Counted from the first letter of the stretch, positions 34,785 to 46,068 are shown. The stretch: 64,000 nucleotides of DNA from Schistosoma haematobium (GCF_000699445.3 NC_067198.1:38291523-38355522); one strand, 5' to 3'. Notes: generated by a model from the letters alone, not told the origin. Made by a program: numbers and translations.

Positions 34785-35011
34785 AAGAAGCTATTTTCGC
34801 TGCAACATGGCTTGGTTATTTCAATGCTTGTCTTAATTCACTGGTATATTCATTATTAAATAATAATTTTCGTATGTCCTGTGCAAAACTATTATGTGCT
34901 TGGCATTACAATCGTGAAAGACGTCAACAATATGGATTAAATCAATTGAAATATTTCGGTGATACTCCTATTCAATTAGCAATTGGTCGTGTTCCATGGA
35001 ATAAATTATGA
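34785..35011 (+). CDS. Biogenic-amine-type class A GPCR, terminal exon (TM7 and C-tail)
   Basis: After completing the split Lys codon this exon encodes 74 residues and stops with TGA at 35009-35011. TM7 reads AATWLGYFNACLNSLVYS. WLGY is the aminergic TM7 signature, and NSLVY stands where most class A receptors have NPxxY (Ser codon TCA at 34838-34840). Helix 8 follows as NNNFR, with cysteines in SCAKLLCAW that could be palmitoylated. The tail is short (about 45 residues) and basic at NRERRQQ. Allowing for the one missing base in exon 1, the receptor would be about 577 residues, long for the family because of loop 3. No start lies inside this exon, so it must be spliced to the upstream part. 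Confidence 0.9.
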
Positions 35012-35114
35012 ATATATTTGTACTGTAGTAATATAATCTTCTTAGTATACAGTTATGATGAAATATATACTTATTATCTCGCATTATATAATTTCACTAG
35101 TTTTATGTTTTAAT

Positions 35115-35120
35115 AATAAA
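35115..35120 (+). terminator. Candidate polyadenylation signal of the GPCR gene
   Basis: AATAAA lies about 105 bases after the stop codon in a very AT-rich 3' region. It is the first canonical hexamer downstream. Such motifs are frequent by chance at this base composition. Confidence 0.45.
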
Positions 35121-35815
35121 CTGTTAATGAAAAAACTTCTATCATGAATATATATTTCTAAACATATACAACAGTATGAGTTCATATTTTGTTCTTTTTC
35201 TTCGTTACTGTACATATCAAACTCTTAAAAGCAATAATAGAAGTTCTTTTCATCTAACCAGTGTTTTCTGTTTTGAAAAACTAGGTAATTTTTAACAGAC
35301 GACTTTCAATGCTGCCATATTATTAAATGATTATTAAATGAAACGTTTACATAAAACAATAATTTTAATCTAGAGATCTAGAGGTTAAGTATTTACACGC
35401 AAGACTGACGGTTTTGGATTCGCATTCATTTTCATGTTTTCAAACGTTTGTCACGCATTTTTACGATATTTGAATTGTTTGTTAAAATCAGTTAGTTAAA
35501 AGATAATAAGCGATGTAATAACAAACTGTTTTTTTTTAGAGTTAGAAACTTATATCGATTCCAACTTCATTGATAATAGTGTTTTACTTTCAATAAGAAT
35601 GTATCACAGAAATATGAGATAATATAATTGGATTACTTTAAATTAATGTAATTATATTAATTTGAACCCTGATTGTAAAACGTCTTAAATATTATCCTGT
35701 ATAAGAGGGGAATATCTTTATTTGGTTTGTGTTATTAATAGCTTAAAGTATAATTTATTATAAATACGCAACAAGTGGTTAAACGACCAGCTGTTATGAA
35801 TTTCTCAAAGAGATT
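35121..35815. other. Receptor 3' flank, unassigned
   Basis: AT-rich. A faint SINE-like stretch (gaggttaagtatttacacgcaagactgacggttttgg) at about 35380-35420 could be a B-type remnant. Confidence 0.4.
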
Positions 35816-35821
35816 ACTTAG

Positions 35822-36562
35822 TTACTTACTTACTTACTCCGATTAGCCCTCGTGGAGGTGCATAGATCGCCAACCAACAATCTTTATCCAACTCTGTCCT
35901 GGGTAATCCTTTCTAGTTCTTTCCAGTTCCGATTCAAACTTTTGATGTCTGCTTCCAATTCCCAACGTAGTGTATACTTTGGCCTTCCACTTTTACGTTT
36001 TCCTTCAGGACTTCAAGTTAGAGTTTGCCTCAAGATGCAGTTTGGTGATTTCCTCAATGTATATCCTATCTATTCCCAATGTATTTTCTTGATTTCCTCC
36101 TCAACTGGAAGCTCGTTTTTCCTCTCAAACAGTAGGCTGTTGCTGATGGTATCCGGCCAATGGATGTTGAGTATCTTGCGTAGACAATTATTTATAAATA
36201 CTTGTACCTTCTTGGAGATGGATGTGGTAGTTCTCCACGTTTCAACTCTGTATAGTAAAACTGTCTTGACGTTCGTATAAGGTATTTTGAATTCGATATT
36301 GGTTCAGAGTTGTTTTTAGTTTCATATAATCTTCAGTTGCAGGAATGCTGTCTTTGCTTTGCCAATCCTCGCCTTTGCATCTGCATTGTCTACATCGAAT
36401 CCTCCTTGGTTGTCGATGATATTGTCTCGGTACTTAAAAGTTTCAACCTCTTCCAGCGTTTCTCCATCAAGTGTGTTTATGTTTATGTTCAGCGTGTTGT
36501 ATCTACACATTTTCCTCTTTCTCTTGTATTTGTTCAGGCCTACTGATGCGAAAGCTTCCTTC
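35822..36562 (-). mobile_element. SR2-like RTE copy, 5' truncated
   Basis: The + strand starts with (ttac)n and 'gattagccctcgtggagg', the antisense 3' end. On the - strand it encodes [45 protein letters not shown] and later the WIG-type C-terminus, with frame breaks. I could not find a clean TSD. Confidence 0.82.
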
Positions 36563-36679
36563 TAGATAGATTTCATAATGTATTTTTTTCAGTATATAAA
36601 TATTATTTATTAAATTTTAATATAATTTGATCATTCTTTTACGTTATGAATGATTTATATCTTATGACTAATTATCTAT

Positions 36680-37040
36680 TATCAAAACGGGTTTTGTGGA
36701 GATTTTATTAATTTCAGTAGTTGAAATCATGAGTCAGTTGAAGCTAGACCACCATGAAAAACCTGGAAGCACTAGACGGCCCTTTCGTCCCAGTAGGGGC
36801 TCCTCAGCAGCGCGCATCCATATTCCCCCTCGAGGTGATAATACTCATCTGCTCACAAGTGACTGACTTAAGAGGCATTTCCTGGAGTTCTAGTAAGAAG
36901 CCTTTGCCAGTGGAAGTCAACCAAGTCTGTTGTGAGATATCAGCTCACTGAAGACAATGATGTACGGTGGCTTAATATCGTGTATTGGTTGAAGTTAGAC
37001 ATTAACACCGTTGGATGCCGGCTCAGTGGTCCAATAATTA
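36680..37040. mobile_element. B-type SINE, head-to-head chimera
   Basis: 36690-36830 is antisense tail and ribozyme. It is joined to sense 5' leader and head (gtgactgacttaagaggcat ... gttagacattaacaccgttggatgccggctcagtggtcc). The ribozyme has CTGAGGAG but GAAAG instead of GAAAC. Confidence 0.78.
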
Positions 37041-37263
37041 TCTATTATCAAATTAAGAATTAAAAGATGAAATTAGTTCAAAAGAAATAAGAGTCAGATC
37101 AAATGGAACTTCATTGATAGACTTTGTATTAATTAGATATTCATTGAAACATTATTAACTTATAATATGTAATTGAATCTATTTTCAGAAGTATAACTTT
37201 ATACCAATGTAGTAGTTCTCTTTTATAAGATATGGGTATTTTAGTGTTACTTTGGTTAAACTG

Positions 37264-37268
<5 letters not shown>

Positions 37269-37329
<61 letters not shown>
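37269..37329. repeat. (TA)n microsatellite
   Basis: About 30 TA units; a Tyr-Ile repeat frame across it is not coding. Confidence 0.95.
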
Positions 37330-37330
<1 letters not shown>

Positions 37331-37504
37331 CAGATGGTTTATGAATAATTTTTTTATTTTGTTTTACAATATTTACTTTAGCATTGAATGCATCAAATAT
37401 CTTAGTTATTTTAACACCTACGCAGAAGTTAGACTTAAAAAATAGTAATTTAATCAAACAATAGCTGGGTCAAATTTATGGTCATAAAACAAATAAGAAT
37501 ATTT

Positions 37505-37640
37505 TTAAGCAGAGATGAATAGTGGCTAGCAGTGGAATCCAGGACGCGCGTTTCGTCCTATTAGGGACTGGTCAGTTGGATGTACCTGCATCTCATGGTT
37601 GATGTTCACTCCGAGACTCGAACCAGCTGACAGAAATCTC
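37505..37640 (-). mobile_element. Smalpha-like (A-type) SINE fragment
   Basis: It has an antisense ribozyme with GAAACGCGCGTCCTGGATTCC and perfect helix II (GTCCCTAATAGGAC). The core is CTGACCAG, as at 9413-9645. The B box (gagactcgaacca) follows. Confidence 0.8.
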
Positions 37641-37784
37641 AAACTTATAATGATACACAGTAAATTTTAATCCCTAATCAACTAGTTACAAATACAGTAA
37701 GCTTAAGATATAAGAGTAAAGATGTTCTCTTAAAAAATTAATGAATAGTGAGTTAAAGTTGTAGTGAATGAGAACACACAAGTA

Positions 37785-38045
37785 GGTACAATCAAATGTA
37801 TTTCAACACAAAATTACAGAATCTCTTAGTAAAATCTGAGAACTATACAGTAAATAATTCATTTGTAAAATGTCAATCAATCATCTCAAACTTGAATGTT
37901 CCTTCGTTTCCACACAAATCACTCTCTATTCTCATTCTTTTTTCTTCAATCTTCTTCATTTTCTACCACCAGACAGTTCACTTTCGATTGATCATACATA
38001 CTACTTATATCTGTCTACATCAGTAACACACAATATAGAATTATT
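37785..38045 (+). repeat. Dispersed repeat C, copy 3
   Basis: It aligns with 2975-3235 almost throughout (aaaattacagaatctcttagtaaaatctgagaac, aatgtcaatcaatcatctc, catactacttatatctg). Confidence 0.65.
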
Positions 38046-38169
38046 TGTATTATACTATAAATATCCCAGTTATAAATCAATTTGATTATAGACTTAACCA
38101 AGTAGTTGTTTATAATAAATAAGAAAAGCAAACGGTTTCTTACAAACCAGAAATTACTTAATTATGAAT

Positions 38170-38780
38170 TAAATATATACCCTGAGATGCAGTACATCCA
38201 GCCGACGAATCCCCAATAGGACGAAACGCGCATCATGGATTCAAATATATAACGAATTCATTCAACCACATCCATCTAACAACTAAAATAGTGAGTTTTC
38301 AGTAGTTTTTTCCTATTGAAATTTAATCCTGATCTGTAGTTTGATTTATGATATTTTGAATATTTGATCATGAAATGTTTTCCACATTTCATTTTGTTGA
38401 TATTTATGATAATACCTATTTGCTTAGTTGACATTTCAAAATAACAACAACAAAAAAACCCAGAAACAATAAATTATAATCAGAAGGGGTTTTGTGGAGA
38501 TGTTAGAAATTTCACTGGTTGAAATGATAAAGCTTGGAGAGAAAAAAGAAAGAAACAACTGTTATAGAATTTCAAATATTAGCAATAATATTCATTACAC
38601 TAAGCAAGCCATATATATTGTTGATTAAACGCTCATTAAACTGAATTCCACTGCTAGCCACTATCCATCTCTGCTTAAAAAGCTTATGACTCAAGGCTGT
38701 ATCGACACAATTCGCACAGGGTGCACATATGCCAACAGGAGACTGATCAATTGCAGTCTTAAATAACAATGGGAAGATAC
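38170..38780 (+). mobile_element. Smalpha-like (A-type) SINE in two pieces with B-type tail between
   Basis: 38170-38245 has the ribozyme with core CCGACGAA (inactive). 38640-38780 has the 3' half (ccactgctagccactatccatctctgctt ... gcagtcttaaataac). A B-type antisense tail lies at 38480-38528. The pieces could be one SINE split by insertions. Confidence 0.6.
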
Positions 38781-39154
38781 AAGTAAAACAACACCTAGTG
38801 AATCTATATATTGCTATATTTGAAGCGATTACAAGTTCAGCTAATTTGAGAACGAAACAAAGATTCTGTGACAAAATGACAGAAAGCCAATTATTCTAAC
38901 GTGTCCCAGCCTGCTAACTAGAGAGAGAGCGAGAAGTTCAAGGTCGTAAATTGTAAATATATATGCCATAAACAGCCAGAAGTACGAGCAACTATGACAA
39001 GTCTAGTCGAAATACACTCATTTGTATACTGATTCATATACCCATTTTTGATTAATAAACAGAATAAAATCACATATATGAAAAATACAAATCATATGCT
39101 GAGTATAGTTCATGTTAACTTAATACAAGGATATCGTATGTTATACAGAATAAA

Positions 39155-39305
39155 ATATCAAAAGGGATTTTGTGAAGATTGTAGTAATTCCAATAGTTGA
39201 AATCATGAGTCTATTGAAGCTAGACCACCATGAGAAAACTTGAATGTACTGGACGGCTGTTTCGTCCTATTTTGGGACTCTTCAGCAGTGCACATCCACG
39301 ACTAA
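39155..39305 (-). mobile_element. B-type hammerhead SINE 3' part
   Basis: It runs from the tail (gggattttgtgaagatt...) through 'gaaatcatgagtctattgaagctagaccacc' to the ribozyme. The head is missing. Confidence 0.82.
39246..39291 (-). ncRNA. Hammerhead ribozyme (B-type), intact core
   Basis: Core CTGAAGAG and GAAAC; helix II GTCCCAAAATAGGAC; helix III AC-AGCC-GT; site GTC. Helix I is GCACTG/CAGTAC with one mismatch. All conserved core positions are present. Confidence 0.8.
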
Positions 39306-39754
39306 AAATATCATACGGAAAATAAAACAAATACTATACTGAATAATCATCACACATTCAATTAGGACGGAATTAATATCGAACAAAAATCATAATGAGT
39401 AAATCAATCTAATCTATGCCAGTAGTTACAAAGGGTTTTGGATTAATACATTTACTTGTATGGCATTTTTGGGATTAAGTTGTAACTGCAAACTTTTATT
39501 ATCATTGTAAATAGAATCACTATAACCTGTTATACGTGAATGCCTTCATATGGTTTCAGTGTTTATTAAATTATTACAATGATGTATATCTTGATTGGTT
39601 TATAGAATTGACTGAGATGCTTACCGAATAAAGTTCAAAGAAAACACCAAGTTTCTGGAAATGATCTGATTTTACTTAAGTTTCCTCGGTCGTATATTTT
39701 GACACTTCCTCAATCACATTTTTATCTACATTATACTACACATTTTTCTATATC

Positions 39755-39935
39755 AAGAGTTGAAATCATGAGTCAGTTGAAAGTAAACAACTATGGTAAA
39801 CCTGGAAGCACTGGACGGCCGTTTCGTCCTATTGTGGGACTCCTCAGCAGTACGCATCCACGATCCCGAGATTCGAACCCAGGACCCATCAGTATCGCGC
39901 GCGAGCGCTTAACCATTAAACCACTATATATCATG
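39755..39935 (-). mobile_element. B-type hammerhead SINE 3' half
   Basis: It has tail, ribozyme, B box (gagattcgaaccc) and part of the A-box region. An 86-codon frame across it is a shadow. Confidence 0.85.
39808..39853 (-). ncRNA. Hammerhead ribozyme (B-type), intact
   Basis: Core CTGAGGAG and GAAAC; helix II GTCCCACAATAGGAC; helix III AC-GGCC-GT; site GTC between 39814 and 39813 on the - strand. Helix I GTACTG/CAGTGC pairs fully with one G-U. It is the most complete B-type ribozyme here. Confidence 0.85.
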
Positions 39936-40374
39936 ACTAATATTCTTGGTTATGAATAAACATGTAAAGTATTTTATTTGAATAAAAACAAGTATTCTAG
40001 GAAAGACAGTTTACAATTGACTCTCATTAAACTACTCTCTATTTAAAAAGAGCTTTATTTTTCACGTTTCTGGTCAAACATTTCCACTGTTTACTGACTA
40101 TGGAATATCTTAAGAATTTTAAAGGGTGTTAATTCATCAGTTAATGGAGTGAAAGATAAGTTAATGTGAATATTATATCCTTCCATTATAAACACAGGAT
40201 AACGTAGAGTATTGAAAAGGTATTAACATTTTGAATAAGTAATCCTATGAAATATTCAGTGACAACAATTGTATTCTTTCTTTTGATATAGTTTAATATA
40301 AAAAATAATGTCTGTGAGATTACTATCTATTAGCGTTATTCTCATAGTATCATGTTCGGAATATTAAATATGGG

Positions 40375-40555
40375 TGAGACTATAATTTATGGAGGACGAT
40401 TGAACGATGCTAGACTGACTTTGAAAGTGTTCACCTAATAACTAAGACCAAATGAGGATTATAAACCAGTGTGAGGAATTAGAATTATGATGTACAGTTG
40501 ATGATTAAGGTTTGGAATTAGATTTAGGGTTTTCATCCCGAACTGTCGGCTGATG
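40375..40555. mobile_element. hAT-like MITE, 3'-truncated copy
   Basis: Starts GGTGAGACTATAATTTATGG and follows the 289-bp element to 'gttttcatcccgaactg', then stops. Confidence 0.75.
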
Positions 40556-40879
40556 TACTCTAACCCTCTGAACATAAGAACAGGTAGTATTTTATTCAGA
40601 TAAATATAACTTAAATTCTGGTCGTTAGTTTGGACTTACATAATGAAAGCACAATGATTTTATCGGATAAATTATTAGTTAAAACATTATTTACTGACAG
40701 TAATCTACATTTTATTTGATTATTTAAACATTTTGAAGTAAATATTAGATCTGACTCAACTCCAGTATTTTTTTGTTGAAATTCTTTTGTCCTGGACACT
40801 GAGATAACAGTAAGATATGATGCATTTCAAAAAGAAAAAGATTATGTCACTTTCATGCAATATACACAGAAAATAAGTG

Positions 40880-41168
40880 GGTGAGACTATAATTTATGGA
40901 TGACCATTGTGGACCACTAAAATGACCTTGAAAATGTCCACCTAATAACTAGGACTAAAGGAAGGTGATAAAGTAATGTGAGGAGTTATACGTATGATTT
41001 ACAGTTGATAGTTAAGGTTAGGAATTAAATTTGAGGTTTTCATCATGAAATGACACCAGCTATATTCCCAAAACTTCATTTAACCAAGTGAATGAACGAA
41101 TTTCGCACCAAAATCCAAGACTTGTTATCTTAAATCTGATTGCTTCGTTCATAAATTCTAGTCTCGCC
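40880..41168. mobile_element. 289-bp hAT-like MITE, copy 2
   Basis: Both terminal repeats are present (GGTGAGACTATAATTTATGG ... AATTCTAGTCTCGCC) and the length is 289 bp. The flanks show no clear 8-bp duplication. Confidence 0.82.
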
Positions 41169-41343
41169 GAATGAATATTGAATTTTTTACTAGTTGGATA
41201 TAAGTTTCATTTGACAGTTTTTTAAACAGAAATTGTTAATTTCCACATACATACTACTTGTACTGTCAAAAAATATTTGTCATTAACTTAATAATCATAG
41301 TGTAGTGTTGGTTACTATGTTAAACCTATATAACTTATATTCA

Positions 41344-41503
41344 CTTGGTATTGTTAGGCTTGTATCTTCCCATTGAGGTTTAAGGCTGCAATTGATCAGT
41401 CTTTTTATTAGCAAATGTGCATACTGTGTGTAGGCCTCGATATTGCCTTAATTCACAAGCTTTATTGTAAGCAATGATGAATAGTAGCTAGCAGTAGACA
41501 GGC
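41344..41503 (-). mobile_element. Smalpha-like (A-type) SINE 3' half nested in LTR repeat
   Basis: It has antisense 'gcaattgatcagtc', 'gcctcgatattgccttaattcacaagc' and 'gatgaatagtagctagcag'. The uninterrupted sequence at 62708-63061 lacks it, which defines the insertion. Confidence 0.78.
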
Positions 41504-41594
41504 TCATTTATTCATTCTTCTTTTATCACGTTTTGACCTTGTTAATTATTCACTTATCAACAATGACTATTTTTATATGAGTGTATATATGTGT

Positions 41595-41632
41595 CGGCCT
41601 ATGCTCCATTGGGAGTAACAGGCGTAAGTAAG
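41595..41632 (+). mobile_element. 38-bp SR2-like tail insertion with 11-bp TSD
   Basis: The extreme SR2 3' end (cggcctatgctccattggga...gcgtaagtaag) sits between two copies of tatatatgtgt (41584-41594 and 41633-41643). The paralogous repeat at about 62840-62855 has a single gtgtatatatgtgtacatt, an empty site. Confidence 0.88.
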
Positions 41633-42354
41633 TATATATGTGTACATTTCTGATCCTATTCATCAAATGCCTGTAAGTTATTTTTGTTCGGCTATAAATA
41701 TTAATTAACGCATGGTTAAATCAAGTTGGCTCACATACCATCTCCACTTCATATTATTGCGCTTCACTCTCTTCGCATCATTCCTCTGATTAACTGTTCA
41801 AATTAATGATTGTACAAAATATACTCGTTCAAAAGTCTATTCTCGTATTAAACTAATTTAATTCTTTTATACACTAACACGAGTTAAGTCGATGATTATA
41901 TGTGAGAATAGGCAACATATGTATTTCAATAACATTCATACGATCCAATTGAAGTCAGATATACGTTGACCAAAATAGTTTTAAATAATTATCATCTTCT
42001 GTTAACCTCTATTTTATTTTGTCCAAGACATAAACATTCAATGTTACAATCAGATTATCAGTCAACAATCGATTTCAGGATTGCTAATTCATTACTTGAA
42101 ATTCATTTCACCAAATGTTTATTGAAGTTTCAAATGTTTTCATAATACCAAACGATGAGATGAAGAAGATACAATGTTACGAACAAAAACGTTTACATAA
42201 CAGTTCAAAGATATACTCAAGTTATATAATTTTCATGACAAGAAAACATTTTAGTTTAAACCTAAAAAAAACAAAATCTGTACTGATTTATTAAGATTTG
42301 ATAGTAACACTTTTATGTAGTTGTTTATTTAAATAGTCTCATAGTTGTAGTTCG

Positions 42355-42924
42355 AATTATGTTTCGAATCGGATCGGCAAAGTAAGAGCAGCATACTTAC
42401 AACTGAAGAACATCTGGAACTCAAAACAACTGTCTGTTAACCAACACCAATGTCAGAATTTTCAATACAAATATTAAGGAAGTTCTACTGTTTGAGGCGG
42501 AATCTTGGAAAACTACGAAAGCCATCATCCAGAAGATAAAAGTGTTTATTAACAGTTGTCTATGGAAAATACTTCGGATACGTTGGCCAGACACTATTTG
42601 CAACAACCTATTGTGAGAGAGAATAAACCAGATTACAGCAGAGGTAGAAATCAGGAAGAAGTGCTGGATGGGGATAGAACACACATTGAAGAAATCATCA
42701 AACTGCATCAAAAGGCAATCCCTCACATGGGATTCTCAAGTCTAAACAAAGGAGAGTCAGAAGATCGAATAACACATTACACCGAAAAATGGAGACAGAT
42801 ATGAGAAGAATGAACAACAATTGGATAGAATTAGAAAGGTAGGCTCATTACAGAGTGGGTTGGAGAATGCTGGTCGGTGGCCTATGGTCCATCGGGAGTA
42901 GCAGGCGTAGGTAAGTAAGTATGT
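42355..42924 (+). mobile_element. SR2-like RTE copy, 5' truncated, with 13-bp TSD
   Basis: A perfect atagttgtagttc duplication (42342-42354 and 42925-42937). It encodes [18 protein letters not shown] at the start and the ESWKTTKAIIQKIKVFINS region, then frame breaks. It ends with gtagcaggcgtaggtaagtaagt. Confidence 0.88.
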
Positions 42925-43164
42925 ATAGTTGTAGTTCAGTTTCTTATGGAATCTGGGTTCGGCAAAACATTCCTGTCTAGAAATAATGCTTTGTTTTGAA
43001 CAAATAACTTAGTTATTTTATATTTAGAAAAATTATGATACCAGTTGAAACTAAAGAAGGTGTTCATTTTAATAAATTTATATCATAAGAAATCAAGTGA
43101 ATCTACTATTCATATGAAGGTAGGGTTGATAGATTTTTTATTAAACAAACAACAGTTTTAATCC

Positions 43165-43310
43165 ATCTCTATTGATTATTTGAAACTTCCCATTGATGGT
43201 TAGGTTTGTAATTGATTATACTCTTCTCAGTGAATGTACATTCTATAAAGATTACTTAGGTATTACTTTAAGTCACAAGCATTGTAAGAGGAGATGGATG
43301 ATAGATGATG
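43165..43310 (-). mobile_element. Smalpha-like (A-type) SINE 3' fragment
   Basis: It has antisense 'cttcccattgatggttaggtttgtaattgat' and 'attactttaagtcacaagcattgtaag-agagatgga'. Ribozyme absent. Confidence 0.65.
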
Positions 43311-43504
43311 AACGTATTGAACAAATCTGAGTAATTTTTTAAACTTAAATGTTCAGATATCTATAAACTTAAATATAATTAATGAAATCCATTATTTTCA
43401 ATCTTTTTTTTACCAAAAACTATTTGAATATACATAATGGTTGTTTTATTTTTCCCAAACATTTTATTAATTAGTTAATTCATCAACCCTTATTCGTCAG
43501 TATA

Positions 43505-44450
43505 TCAGTAGTGGTAGTAGAAGAACAAGATTATCAACATCATCCGGAACTCATACGACGGACTACATTGCGAAGTCGTGCATGAAAGACAGCTGACGGA
43601 TGCATTCCAAGGAAGGACCGAAGACAAACAAGGCTGTCTACTTTCCCCCTTCAACCTTCTTCCAGTGCTCGACTGCATTATCAAAAACTCGACATCTCAC
43701 GGGAACCACACAATAAAATGGACAGCTCAGAATCAATTAGAAGATTTGAAATTCGAAAATGACCTAGCTCTCCTATCCTATGCAGCTAAAGACAACGAGT
43801 GTAACAGCAGCCTCCGCATCAGTAGGCCTCAATATACACAAACGAAAAAACAAGATACTCAAATACAACACAGAGAACACCAACACAACCACACTTGATG
43901 GAGAAACGCTGGAACAAGTGGAATGTTTCACTCACCTGAGAAACATCATCCATGAACAACGAGAATCAGATGCAGATGTAAAGACGAGGATTGGAAAAGC
44001 AAGGACAACATTCCTGCAATTGAAAAACATATGGAACTCAAAACAACTCTCAACCAATATCAATCTCAGAATCATCAATGAGAATGTCAAGACAGTCCTA
44101 TTATACGGGTCTGAAACGTGGAGAACTACCACATCCATCACCAAGAAGGTACATCCTTTTGTGGGAGAGAACAAACCAGCTTCCATCTAAAGAGGATATT
44201 CGGAAAACACGTTAGAAGTGGATTGGATGTAGATTGAGGAAATCATCAAACTGCATCACGAGTCAAATGCTAACTTGAATGGATCTTGAATGGAAGTGGA
44301 AAAGACGATCAACAAAAGACGATATGAAAAGGATGAATCGTAACTGTAAATTACTAGAAAGTATTGTGTTGGACAAGGTTGTATGGAGAGTGTTGGTTGG
44401 CGGTCTATGCTCCTCCACGAGGTGTAACATGCGTAAGGAAGTAAGTAAGT
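43505..44450 (+). mobile_element. SR2-like RTE copy of a deleted subfamily, copy 1
   Basis: Flanked by attcgtcagtata (43492-43504) and attcattagtata (44451-44463), 11 of 13 matching. It encodes KQGCLLSPFNLLPVLDCI, then LEDLKFENDLALLS. RTE elements normally have FADD at the catalytic site of this motif, here [22 protein letters not shown] and [19 protein letters not shown] follow. A deletion of about 75 bases next to KKVHPF removes the [14 protein letters not shown] stretch. The tail is gcgtaaggaagtaagtaag. Nearly identical to 48591-49429 inverted. Confidence 0.85.
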
Positions 44451-44805
44451 ATTCATTAGTATAAAAGAATGATGCTAAAGAAAATCAGGAAAAGAGAAAG
44501 ATCTTATCTTAATAGTAGACTATAATCATTACTGAATGTTTCCCCCCAAAACTACTTTTTTTTTAATGTGTTTACCTTAATCTTATTAGTTCATTTTAAG
44601 AAAAAAAAAATGGTTTTCCCATCTTTCATTTTTAATTAATCATGTAACTATGTAACATTACAATTACTTGTGTATGTGTATTAGTTTTCTAAAAAACAAA
44701 AACAAAAAAAAATATTTTTTTCAAACTGTAATCTTATTTATAAGGTAGAAGTTGATTAAATAAAACCCTTTCTGATATAAATAATAAGGAGTTTCAATAA
44801 GACAC

Positions 44806-44810
<5 letters not shown>

Positions 44811-44836
<26 letters not shown>

Positions 44837-44893
44837 TGTATGTATGTATGTATGTATGTATGTATGTATGTATGTATGTATGTATGTATGTAG
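44811..44893. repeat. (TATG)n microsatellite
   Basis: About 21 perfect units; the His-Thr-Tyr-Ile frame across it is not coding. Confidence 0.95.
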
Positions 44894-45320
44894 GTATGTT
44901 GCATTCATTCCCACCATTCAAAAAATCTTTGTAATATGATACGATCTATCTATCCATCTATCTGTCTAGTTGGAAACCACGTGCACTTAATAGAAATAAA
45001 CATTTATGTTTGTCTAATAAACTAAAAACAAAAAAAAATTTACAATTTTTTTTGTATTTTATTTTTCTGTTGTTTACGAAATTTGAAAAAAAATTGCTGA
45101 TTTAGAAATATCAACTGTTTATGATTTTAGATGGTAATAAAGTCGAAGATGAACATTTTGAATTAAATAGGACTCGTTAACTAGATGCATCTCTATTCAA
45201 GCTTAAATTATTCATCATAGAGACGCTTGAAATCAGTATGTTTTATTTTAAACATTTATATGTTATTCTTCAAAATTCAGGAATTCAGTTAGTGGCCTAC
45301 TTATTTTTTTTTTGAGGTTC
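44894..45320. other. Unassigned AT-rich sequence
   Basis: Nothing recognised beyond short A and T runs. Confidence 0.4.
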
Positions 45321-45445
45321 ATAACATCAGTAACTATAAATTCTCAGTAACTTGGATAATGTGTTGTTTATTCAAGGCGAACAGCATATTTTTCAGCCCC
45401 GGAGTGAATATCAAAACTGGGATGCATGTACAACTTAACCATGAC
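45320..45445 (+). mobile_element. A-type SINE, heavily decayed
   Basis: 'aactataaattctcagtaacttggataatg' resembles the head. No ribozyme core remains. Confidence 0.4.
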
Positions 45446-46068
45446 TAGTCTTAAATAAGATTAAATGTGAGTTCAGTATTTCGTTAATAGCCACAATCCA
45501 TTCATTATATAGAATCTTAAACAGATAGTAATTTTACGTTTCACGAAGTTTAGATCAATAATTCTGTTTACTTGTCGCTTCAATCAATTCAATCTATAAA
45601 CTTTGTGACAATATGGCTATATCGAAACAATCCATATAGGATATTTGCATATGTCAACAAATATAATGATCAACATCTAGTCTTTAGAACTAACAATATG
45701 ATATTTCAGTTTTTACTACTAATAATGTTTATGATTTTGTATGGAATCAGAATATGCTTTTGTAGTCAATATACTATTTGTTTTAGCTGAAATTTAGAAA
45801 AGCTATGAAATAAATACATTACAATATATGTTTTCCTAATGCTTTATATTGAAATGACATTTCAAAAAGACCCAGTAACTTAAAAGTGAACATGTCAGTA
45901 TATTTACCAAAAGATCATAAAATACATCAGGTAACCAATGTTAGTGTGGATTCGTCTTTTGATAAATGATGCAAAGTTGTTAAATAATTGAACTGAATAC
46001 ATTATCACAGAACTCTTACACAATTTAAAATAATAGATGACTGAAATAAGGGAATTTTAATAACATAT
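45446..46068. other. Unassigned sequence
   Basis: Nothing recognised. Confidence 0.35.

Larger units (their letters stand above)
41301..41975 (+). mobile_element. LTR-type repeat (third family) with two nested insertions
   Basis: The host repeat (TGTAGTGTTGGTTACTATG..., TATA-like gctataaatatt, ...ccaattgaagtcagata) also occurs at 46069-46565, 51251-51730 and 62708-63061. It is interrupted at 41344-41503 by an antisense A-type SINE and at 41595-41632 by an SR2 tail. LTR identity is inferred from the TG start, TATA-like box and 0.4-0.5-kb size. Confidence 0.65.

Noticed and set aside
44721..44921. ORF of Thr-Tyr-Ile-His repeats
   Set aside because: Frame through the (TATG)n microsatellite.
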